NCBI GenBank assembly: GCA_029776225.1
Contig: JAKOTR010000097.1
Coordinates: 35,359 to 99,358 of the forward strand
Reading direction: 5' to 3'
DNA: 64,000 nucleotides
Origin: Acidobacteriota bacterium
GTDB taxonomy: Bacteria > Acidobacteriota > Terriglobia > Bryobacterales > Bryobacteraceae
In this document: positions 24,720-33,678 of the stretch, piece by piece
How positions within the stretch are numbered: position 1 is the first letter of the stretch
Layout: each line of letters opens with the position of its first letter
Program-made: the position numbers and the translations under genes
The notes under the pieces: model-generated
Database searches by the model: none
Told to the model about the DNA's origin: nothing
Seen by the model: the letters and a program-made list of their open reading frames with translations, nothing else

Positions 24720-25883
24720 ATGACCACCAATCATCGCGTCAAGGTTCTGCTGGTGGACGATCAGGCGATCGTCGGGGAGATGGTCCGGCGCGCGCTCGCC
24801 GGCGAGCCGGATATCGACTTTCACTTCTGCCAGGACCCCACGCGCGCCGTGGCCATGGCCACGGAACTCGCCCCGACGGTGATTCTCCAAGACCTGGTGA
24901 TGCCGGAAGTGGACGGCCTGACGCTGGTGCGCTTCTTCCGCGGCCATCCGAAGCTGAGGGACATTCCGCTGATCGTGCTGTCGAGCCGCGAGGAGCCGGT
25001 GACCAAGGCTGAAGCCTTTGCCGCGGGAGCGAACGACTACCTGGTGAAGCTGCCGGACCGCATCGAGCTGATCGCGCGCATCCGCCATCATTCCCAGGGG
25101 TACATCAACCTGCTGGAGCGTAACGAGGCTTACGAGGCGCTGCGGCGGAGCGAGCAGCGGCTGGCCGCTGAGCTGGCCTGCGCTTCCGAGTATGTGTTGT
25201 CGCTGCTGCCGAAGCCCATCACCGAGGGCGCGGTGCGCGCCTGGTGGCGCTACAACCCTTCGGCCGAGCTGGGCGGCGACTGCTTCGGCTACCACTGGAT
25301 CGACGCCTCGCGTTTTGCCATCTACCTGCTGGACGTCAGCGGCCACGGCGTGGGCGCGGCGCTGCTTTCCGTATCGGCGCTCGATGCGATTCGCGGCCAA
25401 TCGCTCCCGCACGCGGATTTCGCACGGCCCGCCGAGGTGCTCGCGGCCATGAACGAGGCCTTTCCAATGCAGGCGCACAACAACCTGTGGTTCACGTGCT
25501 GGTACGGGGTCTACGATACGCGGTCGCGGCAGCTAGCCTATGCAAGCGGCGGGCACCCGCCGGCCCTCCTGATACCGCCCGAGGGCGAGGTCCAGCGCCT
25601 GATCACTCCCAACACGATCATCGGCGCGTTTCCGAAGATGCCCTTCTGTGAAGCCGCAACGGAAGTCGCGCCCGGAGCGCGCCTGTACCTCTACTCGGAT
25701 GGGGTCTATGAGATCGAGATGCCCTCGGGCGATATGTGGGACCTCGACGGTTTGCAGGCCTTTCTGACGCCGCCCGTGGAGGCGGGCGCCGAGCTCGGCG
25801 AGCTTTACGAGCACGTGCGCCGCATGCGCGGCGCTGAGGTGCTGGACGACGATTTTTCCATTGTTCGGATCGATTTCAATTGA
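24720..25883 (+). CDS. Receiver-PP2C phosphatase (RsbU/SpoIIE type)
   Basis: 387 aa. Residues 8-125 are a receiver domain (KVLLVDDQAIVGEM, phosphoacceptor Asp in ILQDLVMPEVDG, Lys in YLVKLPD). A short coiled-coil linker leads to a PP2C domain from about residue 165 with GGDCFGYHWID, LLDVSGHGVGAALLS, YASGGHPPALL and LYSDGVYE, the metal-binding acids of SpoIIE/RsbU. It would dephosphorylate a STAS antagonist when the receiver is phosphorylated. The likely partners are the RsbW-like and STAS proteins at 27.9-29.7 kb. Confidence 0.85.
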   Translation: MTTNHRVKVLLVDDQAIVGEMVRRALAGEPDIDFHFCQDPTRAVAMATELAPTVILQDLVMPEVDGLTLVRFFRGHPKLRDIPLIVLSSREEPVTKAEAFAAGANDYLVKLPDRIELIARIRHHSQGYINLLERNEAYEALRRSEQRLAAELACASEYVLSLLPKPITEGAVRAWWRYNPSAELGGDCFGYHWIDASRFAIYLLDVSGHGVGAALLSVSALDAIRGQSLPHADFARPAEVLAAMNEAFPMQAHNNLWFTCWYGVYDTRSRQLAYASGGHPPALLIPPEGEVQRLITPNTIIGAFPKMPFCEAATEVAPGARLYLYSDGVYEIEMPSGDMWDLDGLQAFLTPPVEAGAELGELYEHVRRMRGAEVLDDDFSIVRIDFN

Positions 25884-25889
25884 TCCGCG

Positions 25890-27854
25890 CTAGTGGACCT
25901 TTTCGGCGCGGCGGAGGATCGCCTCCGGGATGCGCATGTTCGCCGCCTCCGCGGCTTTCCTGTTCACCACTAACCTGGTTTTGGCGATGCCCCGGTAGGG
26001 GAACGAGGCGGGACTCGCCCCGCGGATCACCTGCGCGGCAATGAGGGCCGACTCGCGCCCGCCATCGAAGTGGTCGTTTGAGAGCACGAGCGCCGCGCCC
26101 TTCTCCGCCTGGCCCGCGCTGAAGCCGAAGACAGGCAGGCGCGCGCGCCGGGCGGCATCGACGATGGCCGGGAAGGCGGCGTCGTGCAGGTTGTCGTTGA
26201 TCTGGCAGATGGCGTCGATGCCCCGGCCGGTGAGGGCCAGGGCCGCGTCCGGCACTTCGGAGGGCGAGCTCGAAGCCACGGCGACGAGCTGCAGCCCGGC
26301 TGCGCGCGCGGCCTTTTCGAGCTCGTTCCGGAAATTCACCGAGTTGGCCTCGCCGGGGGCAAACAGCGTCCCGATCGCGCGCGCCTGCGGCAGGCACTGG
26401 CGGATGAGCTCCATCATGGGCTCAAACGGGCTGCGGTCGAAGACGCCGGCGACGTTGGAGCGGTGGTTCCCGTGCGTGCCCTCGTCGCCCGCAAGCAGCG
26501 GGTCGAGCGCGAGGGTGAACAGCACCGGCCGGTCCCGAACCTTGTTCATGGCTGCCTGCAGGGCCGGGGTCGTGATTGTGTAGATCATGTCGGCTCCGCC
26601 GGTGACGGCGGCATCGACCAGCCCGGGCAGGGCGGCCAAATCGCCCTGCGCGTTGAGGATCCGGATTTCGTAGTCGCGCCCCTCGACCAGGCCGGCCTCC
26701 TTCAGCCCGGCGAACACGCCCTTGCGGGACTCCTCAATCGCCGGGGCATCCACCTGCTCAATAAGCGCAATCTTCCACTTCTTCGCTGGAGCCCCGGCGG
26801 TTTTGGTGGCGGTGCGGTCCCAGGGGACGCCCTTTTCGTCTACGCCGACATCGGCCGAGGCGAGCACCTCCGGCGGCACGCGCCACGGAGCGCGCAATCC
26901 TCGAAGCACCGTCAGGTTCAGCCCCAGCTTCTTGGGCACCGTGTCGACAATCGGGATCTTGGCGAGGCTTGCCCCCTGGAGAACGTCGCCCGCCAGTTCC
27001 CCGACCGTCATCCCCACCGTGTGGTAGTTGGCCCCCAATCCGATCAGCGCGCCGCGCAGCGCCCAGCCGGAGTCGTAGGTGATCACCGGTATGCGGGCCT
27101 GCGCCGCGGTCTGGATGACCGGCGGGATGGCGGTCTCGACCGTGTTGTCGCCGCCCAGAACCAGTGCCTCGACGCCGCGCGCGATGAGCGAATTGGCGGC
27201 TTCGAGCACGCCGCTTGAGTTTTCAACGTTCGCTTCCAGCAACTCGATGCCAAGCTCTTTGACTGTGGCTTTGGCCAGACGCACGCACGCTTCCGAGCAG
27301 GTTTCGGCCGGGTTCCACACCGTGCCCACGACCTTGAGTCCGGGGTACAACTGTTTGGCCAGCCGGAGCGTCTCGCGCACGGGCTGAAAGGTGCCGATAC
27401 CAGCGAGATAGGGCGGATGGTCTGCCGGATCCTCCCGCTTCAGGCCCACGCCGCAGGCGAATGGATCGGTCACCGCGCCGAAGACGTGGGGAATGCAACT
27501 CTCCAGATTGGCCGCCGCCATGGCCTGAAGCGCCGGCGTGCTGAGCGTCGCGACCAGGTCGAAGCGGGAATCCACGACGGTGTGCGCGATGGCGTTCATC
27601 GTAGGAAGGTCGCCGTGCGCGTTGAAACGTTCGATCAAAACCGTCTTGCCGTGCTCGAAGCCCTTGTTCTTGAGTCCTTCGATCGTGCCTTCCACGGCCT
27701 CTTCGATGAGCGGAAAACTGCTGAACTGGAGCACCGCGACACGCGGCAGGCGGCGGGCGCCGCGCCGCTGCGCCGAATCCGAGTACAGCAAGAGGGCCGA
27801 TACCGCAACGATCAACGTCAGGCCGAGCCCGATGCGTGCAGCAACCGTTTTCAC
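25890..27854 (-). CDS. Tandem-duplicated ABC substrate-binding protein (PF04392-like, two domains)
   Basis: 654 aa with an N-terminal membrane/signal segment (IGLGLTLIVAVSALLLYSD). Two copies of the ABC_sub_bind fold follow: residues 38-345 (RVAVLQFSSFPLIEEAVEGT) and 365-650 (KIALIEQVDAPAIEESRKGV). Each has the ITTPALQA or LSTPALQA motif. Single-domain members bind tryptophan, tyrosine or other small ligands for importers of this type. The N-terminal domain is a close paralogue of the broken gene at 31459-32494. It is on the opposite strand to the permease and ATPase genes. Confidence 0.82.
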   Translation of the reverse strand: MKTVAARIGLGLTLIVAVSALLLYSDSAQRRGARRLPRVAVLQFSSFPLIEEAVEGTIEGLKNKGFEHGKTVLIERFNAHGDLPTMNAIAHTVVDSRFDLVATLSTPALQAMAAANLESCIPHVFGAVTDPFACGVGLKREDPADHPPYLAGIGTFQPVRETLRLAKQLYPGLKVVGTVWNPAETCSEACVRLAKATVKELGIELLEANVENSSGVLEAANSLIARGVEALVLGGDNTVETAIPPVIQTAAQARIPVITYDSGWALRGALIGLGANYHTVGMTVGELAGDVLQGASLAKIPIVDTVPKKLGLNLTVLRGLRAPWRVPPEVLASADVGVDEKGVPWDRTATKTAGAPAKKWKIALIEQVDAPAIEESRKGVFAGLKEAGLVEGRDYEIRILNAQGDLAALPGLVDAAVTGGADMIYTITTPALQAAMNKVRDRPVLFTLALDPLLAGDEGTHGNHRSNVAGVFDRSPFEPMMELIRQCLPQARAIGTLFAPGEANSVNFRNELEKAARAAGLQLVAVASSSPSEVPDAALALTGRGIDAICQINDNLHDAAFPAIVDAARRARLPVFGFSAGQAEKGAALVLSNDHFDGGRESALIAAQVIRGASPASFPYRGIAKTRLVVNRKAAEAANMRIPEAILRRAEKVH

Positions 27855-27963
27855 TCTCTTGAATCCTATCGGACATACCGATTAGTAGGATGAGAGAATT
27901 TTTTGGAATATAGCACCCAATTAGCGTGAGATTCTATGCAATCTCGCAGCTTACACTGTAACC

Positions 27964-28428
27964 GTGGCGCAGCCTGAAGAGCACGGCGGCTCGAGCGAGA
28001 GCGCCATCGTGCTGGACAGCGACCTGAAGGAATTGGAGCGTCTCGAGGCATTTATCGACGCTTTCTGTGAGCGCGAAAACCTGCCCGAGAAGACGCGCTA
28101 TCACCTGCACGTCGCGATCGAGGAACTGGTGGTGAACGCGATTCGCCACGGCGCCTGCGATCCCCCGCAGGGCGCTATACGGTTAGCGATGCGTATGGAG
28201 GCGGGCGAGGTCCGGCTGACGCTGTGCGACACCGGCAGGCCTTTCGATCCGCTCTCCGTCCCGGCGCCGGACTTGACGGCCAGCGTGGTCGAGCGGCCCG
28301 TGGGCGGTTTGGGTGTTCATCTCGTGCGCTGCCTGATACCGGATATTCGCTACGAGCGCCGCGAGGCCCGCAACTGGCTCTACCTCGCAAAACCCGTAGT
28401 CGCGGATGACGACGACAGCGCGCTGTGA
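27964..28428 (+). CDS. RsbW-like anti-sigma-factor serine kinase (HATPase)
   Basis: 154 aa from a GTG at 27964. The GHKL ATPase motifs are visible: N-box AIEELVVNAIRHGA, G1 LCDTGRPFDP and G2 GGLGVHLVR. In partner switching such kinases bind a sigma factor or other target and phosphorylate a STAS antagonist. The neighbouring STAS gene begins 19 bp downstream and the RsbU-like phosphatase lies 2 kb upstream, so the three parts of a switch are present. No sigma-factor gene is visible in the window. Confidence 0.83.
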   Translation: MAQPEEHGGSSESAIVLDSDLKELERLEAFIDAFCERENLPEKTRYHLHVAIEELVVNAIRHGACDPPQGAIRLAMRMEAGEVRLTLCDTGRPFDPLSVPAPDLTASVVERPVGGLGVHLVRCLIPDIRYERREARNWLYLAKPVVADDDDSAL

Positions 28429-28447
28429 CCAAGGAGGACACGTACCA

Positions 28448-29725
28448 TTGGCAATGGAAATCACGCGGGCGGATGTGGATGGCTGCCCGGAGTTGCGCGT
28501 ATCGGGGCGGCTCGACAGCTACTGGTCCCGGCACCTCGGCGAGGCCATCGATGAGCTGCTGCGCGAAGGCATTCACCGCGCGCGCCTGAACCTGGCGGAT
28601 ACGAGCTACATCAGCTCCGCGGGCATCCGGGTGCTCCTGCAGGCCTATAAGCAGTTCGTGGCCGTGGGCGGCGCGCTTGTGGTCGTGGAGCCTTCGGCGA
28701 GGGTGCGGGAGGTTCTGGATCTGGCCGGGCTGGGGACACTGCTCGGCACGGCGGCGGTGGCGCCGGCGAAAGAGGCCGCTCGCGGCGACGCCGTCGTGTG
28801 GCGCCTCGAAGAAGACGGCTGCGCCTTTGAAGCTTACGACTGCGAGCGCGGGGCGCGGCTGGCGTGGCGCGTCGAGGGCTCGCCGGAGTTGCTGCCTGCG
28901 GCCGCGTTTGAGGAGCGGCATGCGGCGACGTTCAAACTCTCCCGCGACGTCATGGCCCTGGGGATCGGCGCGTTCGGCGACTCCTGGGCCGCGTGCCGCG
29001 AGCGCTTCGGCGAGTTTCTGGCGGTGGGGGGCTGCGCAGCCTGCCAGCCAACGGATGAGACCGGCTGCGCGGACGATATGGTTAGTACGGGTACCTTCAC
29101 GCCATCGCTGATGACGCTTCACAGCCTGAGCTGCCAGGGAAAGTTCGCGCGCCTCGTGCGCTTTGAAAGTGCCGGAGGCGGCGGGCCGGTGGGTCTCACG
29201 ACAATCGTGCGCGGGTGTCTGGCGGCAGCGGGACCGGCGGGGGAAGCCGCGCCGGCCGCGGGAGTTGTACTGGTGGCCGAATCGGCCGGCCTGCTGGGGG
29301 CGGCGCTCAAGCGCCCCCCGGTGGGGAATGGCAACGCCGCGCTCTTCCGTCACCCGGAGGTGCGGCAATGGCTGTCGTTCTCGCCAGTCCGCAGCCACAC
29401 GCGCGCTGTTGCGGTCGTGGTGGGGGTTGCGGCGCGAGCGCCCGTTCCCGAGCCGCCAGCCAAGCTGTTGCGCCCCCTCGATGCCGATGGCAAACTTGTG
29501 GGCCACTTCCATGCCGCGGCTTTCGGCTATCGCCCGCTGCGCAAGGGATATATCGAAATGGAAGCCACGGTACGGCGCCTCTTTGAAGGCGGCGGACTGC
29601 AGGGCGTGCTGCATCTGCTCGCCGACCATCGCCCCGGCTGCGGCGCCGGAGAGAGCGAGTTCACGCGCGGCGCCTGCTGGGTGGGGCCGCTCGAGTCGAT
29701 TTCTTCCCCGGAGCAAACTTCATGA
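28448..29725 (+). CDS. STAS-domain protein with large C-terminal region
   Basis: 425 aa from a TTG at 28448, 10 bases after AAGGAGG; an ATG at 28454 is the alternative. Residues 1-100 are a STAS domain (VSGRLDSYWSRHLGEAIDEL, NLADTSYISSAGIRVLLQA), with the conserved serine of antagonists in SSAG. The remaining 320 residues contain scattered cysteines (GGCAACQPTDETGCADD) and a second large region of unknown fold. It overlaps the permease start by 4 bp. The C-terminal part may be a target or effector domain; I could not identify it. Confidence 0.75.
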   Translation: MAMEITRADVDGCPELRVSGRLDSYWSRHLGEAIDELLREGIHRARLNLADTSYISSAGIRVLLQAYKQFVAVGGALVVVEPSARVREVLDLAGLGTLLGTAAVAPAKEAARGDAVVWRLEEDGCAFEAYDCERGARLAWRVEGSPELLPAAAFEERHAATFKLSRDVMALGIGAFGDSWAACRERFGEFLAVGGCAACQPTDETGCADDMVSTGTFTPSLMTLHSLSCQGKFARLVRFESAGGGGPVGLTTIVRGCLAAAGPAGEAAPAAGVVLVAESAGLLGAALKRPPVGNGNAALFRHPEVRQWLSFSPVRSHTRAVAVVVGVAARAPVPEPPAKLLRPLDADGKLVGHFHAAAFGYRPLRKGYIEMEATVRRLFEGGGLQGVLHLLADHRPGCGAGESEFTRGACWVGPLESISSPEQTS

Positions 29726-30657
29726 GCCTGCTGATCGGCGCATTGACCATCGGTTTCATCCTCTCGCTGCTGGCCCTGGGGGTATACATCAGTTTCCGGA
29801 TCTTCGATTTTGCCGACATCACCACGGAGGGCTCGATTACGCTGGGAGCGGCGGTGACCGCAATGCTGGTGGTGAACGGCTGGAATCCGCTCGCGGCCAC
29901 GGCGATGGGTTTCGCCGCGGGCCTGTTGGCGGGCTCCGTCACCGGTGTGGTGGCCATGAGGTTCGGCGTGAACCGTCTGCTTTCGGGCATCCTGACCATG
30001 ACCGCGCTCTACTCGGTGAACCTGCGGATCATGGGCCGCAGCAACATCCCGCTGCTCAACGAGTACACCGTCGTCACGATGGCGGAGAAGGCCGGGCAGC
30101 GCGTGTTCGGAACGGCCGAAATGTCATTGCTGGGGTGGGAGGTGAGCGTGCGGGACCTCTCGCTGCTGATCGTCGCACCCTTGCTGGTGGCGGTGGTGAG
30201 CGTGCTGCTGTTCGCCTTCTTCCGCACTAATCTGGGAACGGCCATGCGGGCCACGGGCGACAACGCGCAGATGATCCGCGCGCTGGGCGGCGACGACCGC
30301 CGCATGGTGATCCTGGGTCTTGCGCTTGCAAACGGCCTGATTGCGCTGAGCGGCGCGTTGTTGGCTCAGTACCAGGGTTTTGCCGACGTCCAGATGGGGA
30401 TCGGTATGGTGGTCTGGGGTCTCGCGAGTGTGATCATCGGGGAGGCGCTGGTCGGCACCAGGCAGTTGGGCTTCGCCATCACCGGAGCGGTGATGGGGTC
30501 GGTGTTGTTCCGCCTGCTGGTGGCGGTGGCGCTGCGGTGGGGTTTGAATCCCAACGATCTGAAGCTCATCACCGCGGCGTTCGTTTTCATCGCCCTGATC
30601 CTGCCGAAACTGCTGCGCAGCGTGCCGGGGCGGCAAAGGAGGGTGGCCAGTGCTTGA
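29722..30657 (+). CDS. ABC importer permease (BPD_transp_2 family)
   Basis: 311 aa. About eight to nine membrane helices; the sequence FRIFDFADITTEGSITLGAA and MRFGVNRLLSGILTM are typical of the permeases paired with PF04392 substrate-binding proteins (TrpX/TrpY-type importers). A cytoplasmic loop FFRTNLGTAMRATGDNAQM is the ATPase-coupling EAA-like loop. It overlaps the STAS gene by 4 bp and the ATPase gene by 8 bp, so an operon is certain. The substrate is unknown. Confidence 0.85.
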   Translation: MSLLIGALTIGFILSLLALGVYISFRIFDFADITTEGSITLGAAVTAMLVVNGWNPLAATAMGFAAGLLAGSVTGVVAMRFGVNRLLSGILTMTALYSVNLRIMGRSNIPLLNEYTVVTMAEKAGQRVFGTAEMSLLGWEVSVRDLSLLIVAPLLVAVVSVLLFAFFRTNLGTAMRATGDNAQMIRALGGDDRRMVILGLALANGLIALSGALLAQYQGFADVQMGIGMVVWGLASVIIGEALVGTRQLGFAITGAVMGSVLFRLLVAVALRWGLNPNDLKLITAAFVFIALILPKLLRSVPGRQRRVASA

Positions 30658-31462
30658 ACTCGAGGATGTCCGCAAGACGTTTAACGAAGGGACCGCGCAC
30701 GAGGTGCGGGCGCTCCAGGGCGTTTCGGTGAAGATCGAGGAAAACTCCTTCACCATCATCATCGGGACGAACGGCTCGGGAAAATCGACGCTGCTGAGCG
30801 CTATCGCCGGAGCGTTTCCGGTCGATCATGGCCGGGTGCGGCTGGCAGGCCACGACATCACCCGCTGGCCCGAGTTCCGGCGCGCAAGCCTCATCGGCCG
30901 AGTCTTTCAGAACCCGTTCAGCGGCACGGCTCCCAACCTCACAATCGCGGAGAACTTTGCGCTCGCGGCCCGGCGCGGCGGCCGGCGAGGCCTGGGTCTG
31001 GCCATCACTTCCAAGTTGCGCTGCCAAATGCGCGACCTGGTGCGGGAGTTGAACATGGGGCTTGAGGATCGCCTCGATACGCCCATCGGGACGCTTTCCG
31101 GTGGGCAGCGCCAGGCTTTGACGCTGTTGATGGCGAGCTGGCAAAGGCCCCAACTGCTGCTGCTCGACGAGCATACCGCCGCGCTCGACCCCAAGAGCGC
31201 CGAGCAGGTGGTAGCGCTCAGCGAGAAGGTGATCGCCCGCGACCGCCTCACCGCCCTGATGGTGACGCACTCCATGCAGCAGGCGGCGCGGCTCGGCGAC
31301 CGGCTGCTCATGATGCATCGCGGCAAGGTGCTGCTCGATCTCCGCGGCATCCAGAAGAAGCGCGTACGTGCCGAGGAACTGCTGGACCGCTTCGAAGAGG
31401 TGCGGCGTGCGGACCTGCTGGACGAGAGCGCCGCGGAGATGCTGGCGCGGAGCTACGTGTGA
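30650..31462 (+). CDS. ABC importer ATPase
   Basis: 270 aa from a GTG at 30650. Walker A is GTNGSGKST, the Q-loop is FQNPF, the signature is LSGGQRQAL and Walker B is LLLLDEHTAALDP. This is the nucleotide-binding partner of the preceding permease. The stop overlaps the start of the substrate-binding pseudogene by 4 bp, so the importer once had three adjacent genes. Confidence 0.88.
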   Translation: MLELEDVRKTFNEGTAHEVRALQGVSVKIEENSFTIIIGTNGSGKSTLLSAIAGAFPVDHGRVRLAGHDITRWPEFRRASLIGRVFQNPFSGTAPNLTIAENFALAARRGGRRGLGLAITSKLRCQMRDLVRELNMGLEDRLDTPIGTLSGGQRQALTLLMASWQRPQLLLLDEHTAALDPKSAEQVVALSEKVIARDRLTALMVTHSMQQAARLGDRLLMMHRGKVLLDLRGIQKKRVRAEELLDRFEEVRRADLLDESAAEMLARSYV

Positions 31463-32494
31463 AAGGCCCCTGGCAGAGCTTCCGGCGGCTGGCGTTGGGC
31501 CTGGCTCTGATTGCGGGCACCTCCGCCGTGCTGCTGCTATCGGACTCGCAGACCCGCAAGAGCGGCCGCTTGCCGCGCGTGGCGCTCTTCCAGTACAGCT
31601 CCCAGGCGATCCTGGATGAGGGCATTGCGGGCATCATCGATGCCCTTCGCGATCGCGGCTGGGAGGACGGCCGCACGATTGAAATTCAGAAGTTCAACGC
31701 CGAAAATGACCTTCCCACGGCAACCTCGATCGCTCGGGAACTCACCGGCGGCCGCTTCGATTACGTCTTCACCGTGAGCACCAACTGCCTCCAGGCCTAG
31801 CCAAGTTCAACCGCGAAGGGCGCGTCAAACACGTTTTCGGCGTAGTGGCGGACCCGGTGGCGGCGGGTGTGGGCATCAATCCCAACGACCCGCTGGACCA
31901 CCCCAAGAACATGGTGGGGATCGGGACGCTCGTGCCCGTGGGCGAGCTGCTCGAGATGGCCAAGAAGATGAATCCGCGGTTGAAGCGCGTGGGGCTGCCG
32001 TGGAATCCTTCCCAGGCGAACTCGGAGGTCTACACCCTGATGGCGCGGGACAAGGCGGCCAAGATGGGGCTTGAACTGCTCGAAGGCACCGTCGACGCAA
32101 CGCCCGCGGTGGGGGAAGTCGTGGCTTCGCTCGCCGCGCGCGGCGCCGATCTGATTCTGACCGCCGGCGACCTCACCGTTACGGTGGCCATGGACGCGGT
32201 GATTGCGGAGTGCCGCCGCGCTGGCATCCCGGCCTTCGCCACGCAGCTGCCATGGCGGCCAAAGGCGCGCTGCTGGCCATGGGCGCCGACTACTACCGGA
32301 TCGGGCGCGAAACGGGCGACCTTGCCGCGCGTGTCCTTGCCGGCGAGGATATGAACCGCATCCCGATCATCTACAGCTTCCCCAAGCGGCTGGTCATCAA
32401 CCGCGCCGAGCTGCGCAGGCTGAAGGAACCCTGGACCTTCCCGCCGGAGATCCTGGCCATCGCGAAAGACGTGTCCGAACCGGACGCCAGCTAA
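31459..32494 (+). pseudogene. Frameshifted ABC substrate-binding protein
   Basis: Reading frame 1 (31459-31800) gives the signal/membrane anchor and first strands (RVALFQYSSQAILDEGIAGI), then ends in TAG right at the expected LQAMAKF point. Homology resumes in another frame (VVADPVAAGVGINPNDPL) to about 32245. It then shifts again (MAAKGALLAMGADYYRIGRE ... PPEILAIAKDVS) to the stop at 32494. Two small indels explain all of it: one missing base near 31798 and another near 32245. It is paralogous to the first domain of the 654-aa protein at 25890. Sequencing error is the alternative and would restore an intact gene. Confidence 0.75.
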
Positions 32495-32670
32495 GCCTCT
32501 TCGCGTTCTCAGTAATCGCTTCCAGCCCTCAGGCCGAGAAGCGCCAAGGGCCACCCAGCGCATCACCGAGGCGCCGGCCGGAATCCAGCTTGTGCCGCGC
32601 GAGCCGATGGCGAAGCCGGTCCGACCCGCGGGCTGGGCCATGGGCCGTTGGGGAGGCTTCGCGCCCTTGC

Positions 32671-33672
32671 TCAACCGCGGCGTTGGATGGCGTGCAGGGC
32701 CGCGGTGGCGATGGCGCTTACGGGGAGCACTTCAACTGCGGCGTTGAGGTCGGCGGCGGCTTTGGGCATGCCGTAGACGAGCGAGGTTTGGCGGTCCTGG
32801 GCGATGGTGTGCCAGCCCGCCTGGCGAAGGGCGAGCAGGCCGGTTGCGCCGTCGCGGCCCATTCCGGTGAGCAGTATGGCGGCGCCTTTAGTTTGCCAGT
32901 GGCGCTTCACGCTGAGGAAAAAAGCATCCACCGAGGGGCGGTAGGGGTAGTCGGTGGGTTCTCGAGTATAGTGAAATGCCTGGTCCGCGCCGAATACGAG
33001 GTGATCGTTGGTTCCCGCAAGATAAACGGTGTTTCGCGCCGGGCGCTCGCCTTCTCGCGCCAGCACCACGGGTAATACACACTGCTCGCCGAGCCATGCC
33101 GCGAGCCCTGGAGCAAACTGCGCGTCCACATGCTGCACCACGACGATGGCCGCCCCGGCGTCGTGCGGCATGCGCGACAGCACGTCGACCAGAGCCGCAG
33201 GTCCGCCAGTCGAGGCGCCGATGGCGATCAGGGGCGTGGGCGCGGGAGCGGATGCCGCAGCCGCGGGTGCGCGTGCCCCAGAGATGAGCATCTGAATGGT
33301 GGCGATCTTCTTGAGTAACTCGCTATCGCCCCTGAGACCCTCGCCCGGCACGTAGGCCGGAGTTGCGATGGCATCGAGAGCCCCCAGTCCCATGGCCTCG
33401 AAGACCTTGGCCGCATTGCCGGCCACCGTGGCGGTCACTACCAGGATCGCGCAGGGCGTCTCCTTCATAATGCGCCTCGTGGCCTCCACGCCGTCCATCA
33501 CCGGCATGATGAGGTCCATGAGGATGAGGTCCGGCCGGTCCGCGGCGCATTTCTCGACGGCCTCGGCGCCGTTGCGCGCGATCCAGGCCACTTCATAGCC
33601 CGGAACTGAAAGGACCACCCGGCGCAGAATCTCAACAGCCATCGGGAGGTCGTTGACTATGGCGATGCGCAT
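32671..33672 (-). CDS. cheB: Chemotaxis-type methylesterase CheB
   Basis: 333 aa. Residues 1-118 are a receiver domain with phosphoacceptor Asp in [13 protein letters not shown]. The esterase domain carries the catalytic triad: Ser in [12 protein letters not shown], His in VVQHVDAQF and Asp in LTGMGRDGA. CheB removes methyl groups from chemoreceptors. It is the last gene of the minus-strand chemosensory operon, 6 bp from cheA. It resembles CheB of alternative-function clusters in that no flagellar genes are nearby. Confidence 0.92.
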   Translation of the reverse strand: MRIAIVNDLPMAVEILRRVVLSVPGYEVAWIARNGAEAVEKCAADRPDLILMDLIMPVMDGVEATRRIMKETPCAILVVTATVAGNAAKVFEAMGLGALDAIATPAYVPGEGLRGDSELLKKIATIQMLISGARAPAAAASAPAPTPLIAIGASTGGPAALVDVLSRMPHDAGAAIVVVQHVDAQFAPGLAAWLGEQCVLPVVLAREGERPARNTVYLAGTNDHLVFGADQAFHYTREPTDYPYRPSVDAFFLSVKRHWQTKGAAILLTGMGRDGATGLLALRQAGWHTIAQDRQTSLVYGMPKAAADLNAAVEVLPVSAIATAALHAIQRRG

Positions 33673-33678
33673 CGCTAG

